A DNA stretch of 64,000 bases from Ananas comosus (GCF_001540865.1 NC_033641.1:6250516-6314515), one strand, 5' to 3'. Shown: positions 23,546-36,458, numbered from the stretch's first letter. Notes: generated by a model from the letters alone, not told the origin. Numbers and translations: made by a program.

Positions 23546-26500
23546 AGCTCTCTCGATTTAACCTAGAAACAAATTCCTCGTGATTGTTGAAAAAGAAAGG
23601 TATATTAACAGATTATTTTTGTTTCTTGCCATTTGGTGGTTAATATTTTATACAATTTTTTTTCTTCTTTTTGGAGAGATGTTCACATTTACTGCTAAGA
23701 TTACCTAAAATTGAAATAAACATATCAATCTTATATTCTCTGTAATCTCAAATAATATGATTGTGTGAACCAAACACTGAAATGCCACATTCTCAGTAAT
23801 AGGATGAGTAGGAATCAAATCCTTGAAAATCCCTTCATTCCTGATAATCTTTTATAGTGCGAACCAAGCGCACTCTAAGTGATTTTCAGTCAAGTCTTAA
23901 GGGAGTTTTCTATATATTATAGTTGTTTTTTACGTCTATTTCTTTATGTTCTGTTTTATTGTTCAGAACGGAATCCCCACCTTGATAGTCCCATCCGAAT
24001 TGTGTATTGCTTACTCTTTTAGTGGTTTATAGATATATCATTACCATCAAGTGTCTAATCCAACAGCTCTCCTTATCATGCTAAGCTGTAGAGCAACTTT
24101 GGCTCAAGATTCAGTAAGTGGTTCATGCAGGCTCAAGTGATTCTTATTTTGGCCCTTCGGAATGGTTATCATGCTTTCGAAGTTCCTTATTTCCTATAAG
24201 CCAAAAATTCATCATAGTTATCTCAGCATTTTAAACTCTTTTGACTGACAAGATTAATTCTTATCTATATATTTTTAGATATCAAAGCAGCGGTTTCTTC
24301 TGCAATAAATTCTACTGCTAGCAAATTGAGAGATCCCTGTACTGCATTCCTAGTTGAAGGTCGAAATACCAGTTCTGAGGAAGCACCCCGTTCAACTGTT
24401 TTGTGCAGTAAGGAGTTGGATTTCAACATGTATTCCCCCAATCAGATGCATTCAGCCAGCACCATGGGATCCACGCCGCATGCTTTGTCTTGTTCATATT
24501 TTCTTCCAAGAAGGCATTTTACATCATCATCAACTGCAAGAGAGGTAAATTGAACATACTAAACCAAAGAGTAAAGTATAGTGCTAGAACTAGCTGGATA
24601 CAGTTTGTTACCGAGAATGTTTTATATGTTTGACTTTGTGTGACATTATTTGGAGAAAGTGCACTGAAATTTGATCTTGGTGCTTTGATAAAGAGATCAA
24701 AATGTAAAGAGAATTTGTTCTCTCCTTTATCACACACTGTATTACGTAGAAAGAAAATCACTGCACAACTCTTGTTTGTTCATCTTTTACGGAGAAACAG
24801 TTGAATCCCTAATCTGCAGCAACGTTGGTTATTTGAGTCCTATAATTTGGAAAATAGAGTTCTTCTTAGGTGACATGGACACATCTAAAATGTTGCCATG
24901 GGTGTGTCGTCTCTGACACTTTAGGTGCATACTCCATGGACATGTCTCCATTCCATCCTGTAGCCTCCAATCCACTTTTCATGTGTTCATCATGTGTTCA
25001 CTGCATGTCCCTTATGATCATGGAAATCCAGTGCAAATTTGAAGTGCATCAGTTGCATATTTAATAAGCTATAATCTAAGATAATATAAAGTATTGGTTT
25101 TTCTATTTCATTGTACAGCGTTTTGAGTGATCGTTGGTATAAGTATTGTACTTTTTTGTGTTGCATGGCTAATTCCTTGGCTAAAAGATATGTTTTACAT
25201 TCTAAATCAATATATTTGTTGTCTAGTTTTATATATCTTCGCAGATTATTTTGCTGCTCATTTTCATGAACAAGTGCATACTTTCATTAATTTACAGATT
25301 GCAGAATAAACTCTCTAAATGTTTTAGTTGCTAGAATGCAGATGCAATTAAAGTAAGTGTCCTGTCTAATCAATCAAGAAACGATGGAAGTGTTCCTGTT
25401 GTGGAGTATTTTCCAGGTAGTGCTTTGTTGGTAATCTCAAAACTGCTCTTCTTAGGAATCTTTTCTTGTGTCTTCCAATTTGTGTTGGAAGATTCATATT
25501 TTACAATACTGTATGTATTGTATCCTTTTGAAATGTTCTCATCTCCAAAGTTGGAAATGAACGCTTCTTTTCAGCATTAGAACCAGTCAGGCTCATGGTA
25601 ATCGGCCTCAAGCTAGATGTACTCTGCTATGCTTCAGAAGATTTTCCAGTTGCGGCTGCAGTTTCTAGGTTGATTGTGCCTGGACTGCTTGATCAATTGA
25701 ATGCTATGAAAATGGCCATTATTCCAGAACTTTTGACACAATCACCTCAGGTAGAGTAACCATTTCACCAAATGCAATAAATAATGTTCATTTTCTGGTA
25801 GCTGCAGTATATTCTGTTGTAGCATCAGTTTCTTTGCAAAGTGCAATTTCCGTATCAACAAATGGAAGTTATAGTGGATTTTTTCTTTCTTTTTTATTTT
25901 CTTATATACTTGTTTTGGGAATTTAAAGGGGGCCTTTCTTTTTCTTTCTGTTATTGAGAATTACATTGCGAGGAAACTTGAATACCACCAAATGTGTCAG
26001 AATTTGGTTTTGCCAATTTCTTCAAATGTACCTTGGGATTGTTGTACTGTAGATTAAATGAAAATATCAGTGGGCTTTTCTAATACGATCATAGAATTTT
26101 ATTTAGTTGTATCAGTTTACAAGTATAAAGGGGGTTGAAATAACCCATTCTTATTTTCTCTTTGATGTTAATAGCTGCTGAAACCAAGAAGTTTGACATT
26201 TGTAGCTTCTGCACTATAGTTTCAAAATTATGGCTTCGTATTATCTATTCTGACGTGTGCAGTAAAAAGTCTGGTTTATTTTATGGTGAGAAATACCCAA
26301 ATAGTATAAGGACAGAGAGGAAAAATTGAAGTCGCACAAACAACTTACCTGATTCTGCTTTGAAGCTTACAGCTGTGGGCAAAAGCAGTGTGTAATATTT
26401 AACTATAATAAAAAACAGTGTGTAAAAGCTGTTGGTCTCTCAGAAAATCCCGGCCCTTTAATATGCCCAATGTTCTCATATTGTGAAAACTCATAAAAAG

Positions 26501-26762
26501 GGCATAAAATTTATCAAACAGTGAAAACCTATTATACTACAAGCAGCCAAAAGATCTCCCATTTGGTTTCTCTCCAAATTTTGTCCTGCCACACCATGGG
26601 TGAGTTGGGCCGAAGACCGTGAACTTCTAATATTAACTATGTTTCTTTCTTCTATCCCCCATAGAGACTTATTAAAGATTCTCAACTTTCTCATGGGCTG
26701 AAAAAGCATCTGTGGATTTTTAAGTGGGGTTAGATTATTTAATTGGCTGTTTCTAGTAGCGT

Positions 26763-26796
<34 letters not shown>

Positions 26797-29700
26797 CATA
26801 AGCCTATATTTTCATTAATCACAAATGATGCCTTGTTTAACATTGTTATTTTTTGGAACAAAAATTCTACGTAATTGGATATGCTGGCAGATGGACTTTC
26901 ACACTCTTGTCATTGTTGGTTAGCTTGCAATGCACTCCACCTAAAAACACCTTGGATGGAAGGATTGTAGGCAATCCACCATCCATTGCACTCCATTTTG
27001 GGGTCCTATTCAGAAAACCGAAAGAAGGGCAACAACAGCAAATGAGACCTAAGGGTCTTGTATCTTACTAGCATTATAGTAATATGGATGGTCATTTTAT
27101 ATATTAGCTTATGCTACAAAATCTTGAACATTATGTATTCATGAAAATTGGCGGTCTTGTTTCTCTAAAATGTTTCATACTTAAATTTCCAGTTTATAGA
27201 TTTGTTCTTGATGATGCTTTCAGCTCTCTCCTTACCACTTCCTACCTCCTGGGCTTTTGATTCCAGTAACTACAATATATGATCTCAAGTATGGGGAGAC
27301 AGAAGAAAAGCAAGGTGAGTATTAAACAAGTTAACCAAAAATTTTGCTAAGTTTCTAAATTCTGCCTCATTCTTATCATTTAAAGCCTAAAGACGAATAC
27401 AAATATATAATCATATAATTGTTGTAGATTTGTCATTAAGTGATGTTATATATTCTATTCAGGCCAAATTAGAAAATCCCTACACTTAAGATTGGGATTG
27501 CCATTGGACCGTCCTTTATTGCGCATTGCTAATGCACTCACTTTTGGCACAAAAGAAATTACGATCAACTCATTTACGGATGGTACGTGATACTTATCAT
27601 TAATCTTCCTATACTGTATATTGACCTATGTAATTTTTATGCCTTTCTCTTTCGAAAATAACACCTATTTGCTTGAAGAAAACTGTTGAAATGTGAAATG
27701 TACCGTATTCTGTTGGTGACAACCGTACAGGTACCTCATTACTTCAGGATGTCCACACTGAAATCCCAAGCAGTGGCGGTTAGTCTTCTAACAACTTAAA
27801 TTTTCACTAATGCCATGAGACTGAAATTGACTTTTCCCAATGAGTTCTTGACAGAATGATGATATTTCTTGGATCAACTTGCAGTTTCCGGAGGATTTAC
27901 TGCTTTAATTGATGGTTCCTATGAATACTATCATTATCTTCTTGATGGATTTGATGACAATGTAAGGAGTCTTTCTTCTTTCCTCTGGACCACATAGCCC
28001 TATATCGTCATTCAGTAGGGAAGAGATCACTTGGAGCATTCATGGGGCGAAAATTTTTTACCCATCAGTTTAGATTGCCCTCTGTTTCATCCTGCAATTT
28101 GTTTTTTGTTTGTTCATTTGAACTTTTGCTGGTTACTTCGTGCACTTTTAAAATTTCTTGTTCTCTGTTGGATGTGGAATAACAGATTGTTTTCAACTAT
28201 TAGCAACTCTTATTTCAATATAAGTGCTTTTGCTTCTCTTTTTCCTTCTGGTTTGAATGACTGGCTCTGGTAATTAATTTATTTGATCATAGGCAATTGC
28301 AATAAAGATAGAAGTCATTTAGATTTACTATTTTTAGTGGTTAATATTCTGTTAAGCTGCATGCTTCTTACTGCTAATTAAGACAACGTTCAGGGATGGG
28401 GATGTGCTTATCGTTCGCTGCAAACAATCATATCTTGGTATAAACTTCAAATGTATACATCGATCAATGTTCCTTCCCACAGGTTAGAAAATATTGTGAT
28501 GTCACCTTCATAGCCTTATATTCCTTTCATTGTTACGTTTGACAAGTTGCCTTTTCTTTAGTACTATTTATCATACTAGTTTTACGTTTGAAATAGTTTT
28601 TAACAATAGAAGGATGGACAAATGAAACATTTGATGCTGCGGGGATCACCGTCTCAATATACCATTGGAGGTATAACTGATTGCTATTGCCCCTTTTCTT
28701 CAGAGAGATTCAGCAAGCTCTTGTTGAGATCGGTGATAAGGAGGCCTCTTTTGTTGGATCACCCGAATGGATTGGAGCCATTGAGTTGAGCTTCGTTTTG
28801 GAGAAGCTTCTCGGTGTAAGTTTTTTCATTGTTCCCTTAGTAAAAGCTTGAACTAAGTGCAGTCCGGAAGGAATGCTCAAATTAATGATTGAAGATGCAA
28901 AAACTGGAAAGTTTTCTTCTTCTTTTTTCTTTTTTGTTTTCCATCCTTGTAAGATAGAATGCAAAATATATGAATCTGTTGATAAAATTATGTCATTATT
29001 AATAAGAAGTTAAGAACTTTAATTTAGTTGTTTTTAGCTGGAACAATGTATTGAAAACAAAATGACCAAGTTGGCTTTCTTGGCGACTCTTGGTTCAAGT
29101 TTTATTATGTAGAAAGGCTTTAGACATAGCAAACTTAATTTGATCTTTTAGATTACCGAACTGATTATGCTATCAAATTTGCTGTTCTAGTTATTTTTAG
29201 TTAGATACTTTGTAAAGATTCGTAACTTTTTAATTATAGAGTAGCAAAATAAAGCTCTGCTTTTACTGTTTAAAGAGAATGTTGCTTGGGCAGGTTACTT
29301 GCAAGATCATAAGCGTGAGATCTGGTGAGGAGCTTCCTGAGAAATGCAGAGAGCTTGCTTTGCATTTTAAGACACAAGGAACCCCTATAATGATTGGTAT
29401 GTATTCATGTTACTATTAACAAGGGCTATCTGAAACTTTAGTTGAAAAGTCATAAATGAAATTTGATTATTGGAAATCAAAGTGTTTCATCTTTTCTTTC
29501 GGTTGAAGAATGTGGAATAGAGTTTGTTCCTGAATCATACTTTCCATTCCATTTTAGTTGACCAACTGTGAATGGAGTTTGTTTCTGAAATCACATATTC
29601 CCTTCTTTTTTGCTCCTTAAGTCTATCTCTTCTTGAGTTTTGCTGTGTTTGTCAAAGGTAGTATCTTTTGTTGCTTGCGATCACACTTTCTGGGTGTGCT

Positions 29701-31456
29701 ACCTATTTTGAAAAGAGTAGATGGGAGAAATGTATATTTCTCTACTTAAATCTTATTATTTTTTTAGTACTCTTTAAGTTTTTTATAGACTTTTTTTTTT
29801 TTAATCTGGTGGCTTTCTTAGGGTTTACATAGTGTCTAATTCATGTGTTTCTACAGCCCTTTCTCGTTAAATTACACTTGTTGTAGGATATATTTTGTTA
29901 TTTATACTGGTGACTATTTTTCGAAGCTCAGACAATCTTGGTTCCGCTTGATGTCTACGGACTGTGTGGCCTGTTTGCTTGCATTTTGCCTTTTCTCCAT
30001 CACTCATGCATACAGCAATAGCATCTTTAAAGTCTAGCTTGCATTTAGTTGCAGATTTAACAGGTTAAATTGCACCACTAGTTCTTGGACTTTGGTCAAC
30101 TTCCACTTTTGTCCTCTGCTTTCCAAGTCCTATATTGGAAGCCCTAATCTCTTGAAAGTATTTCACTTTAGTTCTTGTGCTTATTTACTATGAGAGAATA
30201 AACTATTGGCCTACACCTGGTGCATTCAGTAGTACCACCCATAGTTATAGTCTTTTCTATATTTAGAAATTGGACCGTTGGACTGAAGGTATGAGATGGA
30301 CGTGGAGGGCTGATGGATTTGATTTTGTCATGCATAGATGCGCCTATGAACCAGGTGCAAGCTATAATTTTTTTTTTCAAAGTAGGGACTAGAGTGAAAC
30401 CATTTTTAAAGGTTAAGTTCTAAATTATCAAACTTAAAATTTTGAGGACTAAAATGAAACTTAATCTGACAGTTCAGGACAAGTAGCACAATTTATCCCA
30501 TTTTTAACTACATGTGATAAGATTTTATATTGATTTTCGCCCGGTCTGCGGAAATATGCATAAGACTCTAAGCCCAGAATACAGTGGTCAATTTAAGGCC
30601 CAGATACAAGATCAGAAGCTGGCTAATCATACCTTTATTCAGCCTCCACATTAGCAAGCTCAGCTGTCTAAAATCATGATATAGATGATTGTCGCATTAG
30701 TTTGTACAAGTTAAAAAAAAAAAAAAAATCAATTTTAGTGATAATTTTTAGTTATAACTTTTCATTATTTTATATTGTATGCTTCTAGTTCCTCATGGAA
30801 GTTGGAATGCAGACTTTATGTACATCTAGAACAAAAGTTTTGACACGGTCATAGTTGGAAAAGCTCAACCTGTATATAGTCTACTAAATGACATTCTTTG
30901 CTATCTTCAATGTTTGAACTAGCTATTGAATAGGACAACATGATTTCCCAATTATTTATTCTTTAGAAGCGTCATGATTGCATGATTTTTCATGGCTTAG
31001 ATCTTTGACTGAACAAAATTGTGATTATCTTTTTGGATTTTTAAGTTGTATGAACAGCACCCACCCATCCCCCGCATCCTCTCCTTCAGACACCAGTTTT
31101 TGCTATGGCTGGCAAAAGGAGTATAAATATTATATATATTCGAAATTAGACATCAATCTTGGTGCCCTAATGGGCCATTAGACTCTAATATAACTATATT
31201 GTCCCTGATCCAGATTAAGTTTGCAGGTGGTGGAGTACTAGCGTATACACTCTTGGGAGTTGACTATAATATGGCTAGCGGGGATTGTGCTTTCCTTATC
31301 CTTGATCCTCACTACACTGGCAAAGATGATCTAAAGAAGATTATAAGCGGCGGATGGTGCGGATGGAAAAAAGCCGTAGATAACAAAGGCCGGAGTTTCT
31401 TCCTCAAAGACAAGTTTTATAATCTTCTGCTTCCACAACGGCCCAATATGGTCTGA
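14488..31456 (+). CDS. UFSP2: Ufm1-specific protease 2 (peptidase C78), 13 exons
   Basis: Cysteine protease that matures the ubiquitin-like modifier UFM1 and removes it from substrates; the family acts at the ER. Exons: 14488-14696, 18967-19314, 24279-24544, 25335-25416, 25575-25750, 27224-27314, 27463-27582, 27731-27778, 27885-27961, 28394-28482, 28704-28815, 29294-29396, 31227-31456. All introns are GT-AG, and phases agree from exon 2 onward. The product is about 649 residues, near the usual plant length. The N-terminal part is the MPN-like region (VRVLCPK; WLIGSP). The catalytic Cys is ~476 in [10 protein letters not shown], and DPH gives Asp ~600 and His ~602. Tyr ~464 lies 12 residues before the Cys, as in mouse UfSP1. 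Oddity: the total is 3n+1 because exon 1 shifts frame between RCLH and PDFAREG, so this copy is damaged or misassembled there. Introns 1 and 2 exceed 4 kb and are full of transposons. Confidence 0.93.
14549..14577 (+). repeat. (TCC)n microsatellite coding poly-Ser in UFSP2 exon 1
   Basis: Nine to ten TCC/TCT codons give a Ser run after CPKKTLLL. The repeat is in-frame and lies in a variable N-terminal linker, so length changes here should be tolerated. It is also a likely place for sequencing slippage, but the exon 1 frame change lies downstream of it. Confidence 0.85.
15307..16797. mobile_element. Large inverted-repeat element in UFSP2 intron 1
   Basis: Two arms of about 205 and 230 bp (15307-15512 and 16567-16797) are inverted copies. 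Shared landmarks are CATTCTGTAGG, 'tctagctta.catcagggaat' and 'ttgtgcttgtttgt'. About 1.05 kb separates them, without recognised coding sequence. This suggests a foldback or MITE-like element, or a deletion derivative of a DNA transposon. I could not identify a target duplication, so the outer limits are approximate. Confidence 0.6.
17136..18541 (-). mobile_element. Helitron in UFSP2 intron 1
   Basis: On the minus strand the element begins TCTATAGATATAATAAAAGG (5' end at 18541) and ends with the hairpin CCCGCCGCGAAGCGCGGG followed by CCTACACTAG (3' end at 17136), inserted between host A and T. These are the Helitron hallmarks. The interior holds an AT-rich part and a strongly GC-rich block (about 17690-18500) with GA microsatellites (e.g. 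18060-18088, 18331-18359). That block could be captured gene sequence, but none of its ORFs contains a domain I recognise. There is no Rep/helicase, so it is non-autonomous. A second 5'-like terminus, TCTATACATATATTAAATAG, lies at 17569. Confidence 0.8.
20034..21478. mobile_element. Second Tourist-like MITE nested in the outer one
   Basis: Starts GGCTGCGTTTGGTTCG and ends CGAACCAAATGCTACA, flanked by TTA at 20031-20033 and 21479-21481. The interior (about 20210-21260) is almost pure A/T made of TAATTAATTAATAATAAAT-like units and includes the single N at 21089. Its first 150 bp match the fragment at 12619-12800. Confidence 0.75.
22028..22177 (+). mobile_element. tRNA-derived SINE
   Basis: About 150 bp with a box A-like CAAGTGGCAAAGGGTTTGG and a box B GTTCGAATCCT, ending in an A-run. 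It is flanked by the perfect 14-bp duplication CTCTTCCTTTAACT (22014-22027, 22178-22191). These features show a Pol III SINE placed by LINE-type target-primed insertion. The wording of the 5' half resembles the plant Au-SINE type, but I could not compare it with a library. Confidence 0.85.
22214..22604. repeat. Perfect 195 bp direct duplication around a single N
   Basis: 22214-22408 and 22410-22604 read the same, separated by one N at 22409. An exact repeat at a gap character points to two contig ends that overlapped but were not merged. In the real chromosome the sequence probably occurs once. Confidence 0.88.
22946..23875. mobile_element. Tourist-like (PIF/Harbinger) MITE, second full copy in intron 2
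   Basis: Ends GGGTGCGTTTGGTTTG and GCGAACCAAGCGCACTC with TAA on both sides (22943-22945, 23876-23878). The interior is rich in CT microsatellite-like runs (23260-23540). It lies between UFSP2 exons 2 and 3 and has no coding capacity. Confidence 0.85.
26765..26796. repeat. Poly(T) tract, 32 bp, in UFSP2 intron 5
   Basis: Uninterrupted run of T. It could be the tail of an antisense retroposed sequence, but I see no target duplication or body that proves this. Confidence 0.9.
30063..30500. mobile_element. MITE-like element in UFSP2 intron 12
   Basis: The left end 'ggttaaattgcaccactagtt' and the right end 'gtagcacaatttatccc' are imperfect inverted copies, and inner parts ('ccacttttgtcc'/'ggactaaaatgaaac') also face each other. 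About 440 bp, non-coding. The target duplication is not clear. Confidence 0.5.
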
Positions 31457-31667
31457 AAATCATGCAAAAATATTCGTTTGGTGAGTAGTACAACAAATAG
31501 TAGGCAAACATGAAGGGGAAAAAGGTATACATACTACAAGAAGCCAACATTTTCATGCTTTTAATGCATGTATTAGTTAGAAGACTAGGGAGATTTCCGG
31601 AGCCATTTCTATGTCAGTTTCTGTTCTACTTGTTGGTTTGCATTTTATGCAATTCCCGTAGGGGCTG

Positions 31668-31673
31668 AATAAA
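31668..31673 (+). terminator. Candidate UFSP2 poly(A) signal
   Basis: AATAAA about 212 bp after the UFSP2 stop codon, in T/A-rich sequence typical of a plant 3' UTR. Other weaker signals may be used. Confidence 0.5.
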
Positions 31674-31699
31674 GTATTCTAAGCTCTAGGTTTGTAAAA

Positions 31700-33680
31700 G
31701 TTATGCTGGAAAAGATTTCCGAGTTTCTCGCCTGAATTATTTCAACCTAGACACTTTAATCTTGGGCTGTTTGCCATAGTTAATATATCCTGTCATCTGG
31801 TTTACGTCATGTTCTATGCGATTGAAGACATTTTATCTATGGATTTGTTTACGGTACGTTAGCCGAGCTGCTATGCTTGTATGATGATATATGGGTTTCA
31901 TACTAGGAAACCATTTTCGTGATTCATGCTATTAAATATATATGATTTGCATTTTACTGCTTCTGAATCTAACTTATGATCATGTTAATGGCTGTTACGA
32001 GGTGTTTAGTAGTCTGACATTGTAGAAGAGTTTAAATAGCTTTAATTTTTCTTAGAAAGTAATTCAAAGACTACTAATCTTGATCATAGTTTCACGTGTC
32101 CTATGTTTTATTCATTTGTCCTATAAAAATCTGGTTTCCAAACCACGTATTTAAAATTCTCTTACATTATTAGTTGTATTGTATGGATTGTAATTCTGAT
32201 GTCCTGTTATCGAAAACATTTTGGAGTATGAAGACTACTGTTATATTGTATGTACTGTATGCGTGACATGAACATCCTTAAAAACTGCTTCGCCAATGGA
32301 GAATATTGGTAAGACTCTAGTTCTTGATCACAAATTATGACTTTGGTTTCATCGGTTGTGCTGTTTTTGCACTAAGGTTTAGAGATTAGGGTTTAGAGTT
32401 TGGGCTTTAGTACTCATCAAATATAGTGTGACATTTAGGAAAGCCATCTGCCAATAATCTGGAGTAAACATCGCAGGTTAGCAGCATACGATCACTAATT
32501 TATTAGATTACCTTTAAAATGGTTGAAATTGTCTCTTAATGGACGTTTTTTTTTTTTTTACAAAAATAATTCTTAAAAAATTTCTAATTGGTCAATTTAT
32601 CCTTCCAAACTTCTATTTAGCAAGTTAATTTTATTTTTTTTTTTTTTTGCACAAGTCAGTACCATGTTGGATAAAAATAAAAAAGGCGGTGAATTGTCAA
32701 TTTTTTTTAGGAAGTGGTTAATCATTTTACGTTTTTAGATTGTTATTATTATTTACATTTTTTTTTGTTGGGCAAAAATAAAAAAAGAGGTGAATTGTTC
32801 ACTGTCTTTTGAAAATAATGAATCATCCTTCGTTTTTAGATTGTTATCATTATTTATGGTGCTTTTAAAAGCACCAAGCACATACTTGTAAGCTTTTCGT
32901 CTTTAAATCTATCATTTTGACTACTCCCATCCATTAGATTGTACTATTCAACCAACCATCCACTCACCCTAGGAGACAACTATCATTTTAACCATACATC
33001 CTTTAATCCAATGGCAAAAAATTTATAAGTATTTATGACTTACTTTTAAAAGTACAGGAGCTCAATTCTTGTTTATATATTTTTGGCTTAGATTGTTACC
33101 CTTATATTTTTTTTGTATTGATTGTGAGAATTTTTGTGTGGTTGTTAGGATCGTACGGAAATTATTAGAATTTTTATTTAATTGTTAGGAGTGTATGAAT
33201 AGGTTGTTAGGATTTTTTTGAATTGTTAAGATTATATGTGATTTGTTGAAATTTTCATATGGTTGTTAGAATTCTCAATAAAAAGATGGTAAACGATTTA
33301 CTGTTTTTTAAATTTTATTAAATACGATGAACAAGAGTTAATAAAAAAGAATTATTCGGTCAAATAAAGTTTTTATAGAGTTATTTAGTAAATTATAAAT
33401 TTTTGAGGAGTTTATTTTTGAAAAAAAAAATAAAAATCCTCTCTTGGTCGATGATAAATTGGAATGCTAGTCCCTAAACCTATAGTCCGGTTTAGCTTTG
33501 GTCCTCGAACACTTAAATTCAACTTTTGAGGTCTTGAATATTTTACTTTTACTTTTACTTTTGTCTTCGTCTTTGAGGAAGGAACAGTTCTTGCATGCTT
33601 GCACCAAATGCGTCAATACAATCACGAAAAAGAAATTTTATGAATCGAGTCATTTCGAGACGCACGTACAGCTCCGCTAC
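31700..33680. other. Gene-free AT-rich stretch downstream of UFSP2
   Basis: No gene is recognised. Two roughly 100 bp direct repeats occur at about 32655-32755 and 32765-32860 ('gcaaaaataaaaaaaggtgaattgt..cgtttttagattgttat'). A MITE-like segment at about 32868-33063 has inverted ends (GTGCTTTTAAAAGCACC / ACTTTTAAAAGTAC). Confidence 0.5.
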
Positions 33681-34593
33681 TGTTGAATTTTCATGCCATA
33701 GTGTCTTGAGAGTGTTGAGTGAAATCTAGCAGTAGAGAAAGATGTGCTTTAGAAGATTTATTGAATAAAAACGTTCTTATTTCTGCATGGTATATATTTA
33801 TTAGTTTATCTCAATCTCAATCTATTAATCATGTTCAAGTTGAATACGACAGATCTTTATTTATATGTAAAACTGTAAGGAAAATTTTAAAATAATATAT
33901 TTTGTTTATTGTTTTTAGTGAATGGATGCGATTCTTCGTGAAAGGATGCAATCCTTAGTGAATGGATGCAACTCTTAGTGAATGGATGCAACCCTTAGTG
34001 AGTGGATGCAACTCTAATCAAAGGGTATGACTCTTAAAGTGAAAGGATGTGACTTTTAGTGAAAGAATATGATATGAAAAGACACATCTTTATAGTGTGT
34101 CTCTTCGTACATATGCCCGTTGGAATCAATGGTTATATTCATTGAACTTGATTCATATAACTATTTGGTAGTTATGATCAAATGAAAAGTCACAATCGAA
34201 AGGTCACTTCACGAAACACCCTTTCGTGAATAGTTACTTCATGAAGCACCCGTTCGTGGCCTATATAAGTCCATAGCATTGGTTGCAGAAGGAGACAGAC
34301 AGAAAACAGTTGAAGAGTTGAAGTCTTCATTCATAATAATTCCATTCTTGTTTTATATTCTATTTCTTTTGACAACTTAATCGAGTGAGTGCTCAAAGGC
34401 TCGACTTCGTGTGTGCAAACGCAGTTGAGGTTTACGCTTCATTGTATCCTGGGAGGTTGTTCGTTGACCCGGTGCACACCAAATTGTTAGAACGGTGGGG
34501 ACGGATTAAGCCTTAAGGAAAGTGGCATTGCTACACGCCTTGAAGCCTTTTTAATCTTTCTATTTCATACCTTTATCACAATCTGTTCCAACA
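33681..34593 (+). mobile_element. Probable solo Ty1/copia LTR with U3 minisatellite
   Basis: The segment runs from TGTTGAATTTTC to CTGTTCCAACA, a TGTTG...CAACA pair typical of copia LTRs. It contains tandem units near TTAGTGAATGGATGCAAC (33917-34075), two CACTTCACGAAAC / TACTTCATGAAGC repeats, a TATA box (CTATATAAG, about 34261) and a transcribed-looking leader. I found no matching target duplication, so the limits are tentative. Confidence 0.5.
33917..34075 (+). repeat. Minisatellite, about 21 bp units
   Basis: Six to seven imperfect copies of TTAGTGAATGGATGCAACTC lie in what looks like the U3 of a copia LTR. Units differ at a few positions (GGATGCGATTC, GGATGCAACCC, GGATGTGACTT). Confidence 0.8.
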
Positions 34594-36429
34594 AAAACAA
34601 CAATAAATTTAAATACATACCAAAATTTGGGATCATATACATATAAAATGAATAACTAACATAGCACCATAAAGAAGAAATTCTTGATCAACTAGCGGAA
34701 GCGAAAAGTCCGGTACCGATACGAACGTCACCAACTGAACACGGGTAACTTGGTTTCTCCTCTTATCTTAGGCGCTCTCCCGTATAGTGTAGAATCGATG
34801 GTAATTCATCACCAGAATGCATATGAGAATGCGACAGGACCAATACCCTTTTATGTAGAGTCCAGATCGACTTTCCATCAAAGTCTGAATTAGAATTCTA
34901 TTTAATTTAAATACATGAGATAAGGATAAAATATATCATATATATCAAGTAGTTCTATATATTTTAGAATTAACCTTTATCTATACTAAATCCAGATTTG
35001 AATATGATTAATTGGGACACATTTATGAAAATCCTAACAATCTCCCACTTGGCTCATATTAATTATACTCCATGAATGAATTTTTTAAACTCCAAACTTT
35101 ATTGCGCATTACTGAAAACTTTTTGGTCAAATATCTTATAACTTGCTTGATATTTAGCTCAAACTAAAATACTATAATGACAGAAACTATGGCAGTCCAC
35201 CTCTTTATGTTGAAAATTTTCATCCATAATTACTTATCTCCTAGTCGAGTACTTTACATGGTACAACTTTATGATTGAACTTAAATCTATATGTCCATTC
35301 ATTAATGGACAAAACATTATGTCTATTAAATGGTCCAACATAACTGCATTAAAATTTAACTTTATTGAAAAAAGATAAATGTTATAATCTTATACATCAA
35401 AAGAACTAATTAAACCCATATTTCTAACATGATCTGTATATGAACCAGGTGCCGACCCCTTGATCATTGGGTCTGTAACAATATACTTGGTACTAATGTA
35501 TTCAATTATAACATAACTTTATTTTTCTCTCACAATAAAATATTTAATATCCAGATGTTTACACCCTACTGTAATCTTGTTGTTATTAGCAAAAAAAATC
35601 GTAGCTGAAATATCACAGAAAATTTTTATTGGACGAGTACTAGAGTTCACAATCTTTAAGTCTGTGATAAAATTTCTAAGCCAAATAACCTATGATACAG
35701 TCTTGTAACATGCAATCTACTTTGCATATGATCCAAAATTTTCTTCAAATACCTTATAACCTTTTTAGCAGCCTTCCAATGCTCAATGCCTGGATTACTT
35801 TGACACCTGCCAAGTAATCCAACGGCAAAAGCTATATCCGAACGTGTGCACGTTTGTGCATACATAAGACTACTAACTACAGAGGCATAGGGTATGTTTT
35901 CATTTGTTCAACTTCCAATTGGTTCTTGGGACACTAAAAAATATTAAGTTTGTCCCTTTTCTAAACAGAAGCAACACTGAGCTTACAATTATACATTTCA
36001 AATTTTTTTAAAACTTTTTTTATGTAGGCTCTGTCACGCCCCGGATTAATCGTTTTTCCGGGCACGCCGACAAATTCGCCGTATACAAAGGAATTTTTCC
36101 TATATACGAAGCGATAAATGTAGCTATACTTGTAATCATATAAAACTACAACTAATAGTATAGAGCTGTTAAACTGAAAAATATAGATAAATAACATCAG
36201 GTTCTCTATACATACATAGTCTCCAGATACATAAAACTCGCTCCAGCGAGGATCTAACATCAGTATGTACAAGAACCAAAATCCAACACTACCTACGGCT
36301 GGTATGTCTCTAGATCAGCAGCAAAACGGAAAGAGATCTAACTCGCGACTCCCTTTCCACAATCCGAATCCACAACAGCAGCAGCAGCCGAAGGAGAAGG
36401 ATCTGCAAAAAGTTTCAACAACTGGGTGT

Positions 36430-36458
36430 GAGAACTACTGCAAAAAGAAGTAGTCCTC
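36430..36458 (-). other. Conserved LTR hairpin, copy 4
   Basis: The plus strand shows GAGAACTACT and AGTAGTCCTC; the minus-strand transcript pairs over 10 bp with one G-T pair. It lies about 400 bp from the LTR 3' end. Confidence 0.65.

Noticed and set aside
33917..34075. CRISPR-like spaced repeat
   Set aside because: Units are contiguous and diverged tandem copies without unique spacers, in a plant LTR.
36265..36453. Gln-rich 62-codon ORF, also at 43386-43571
   Set aside because: Present in both LTRs only because they are copies; it is antisense to the element and covers the hairpin block.
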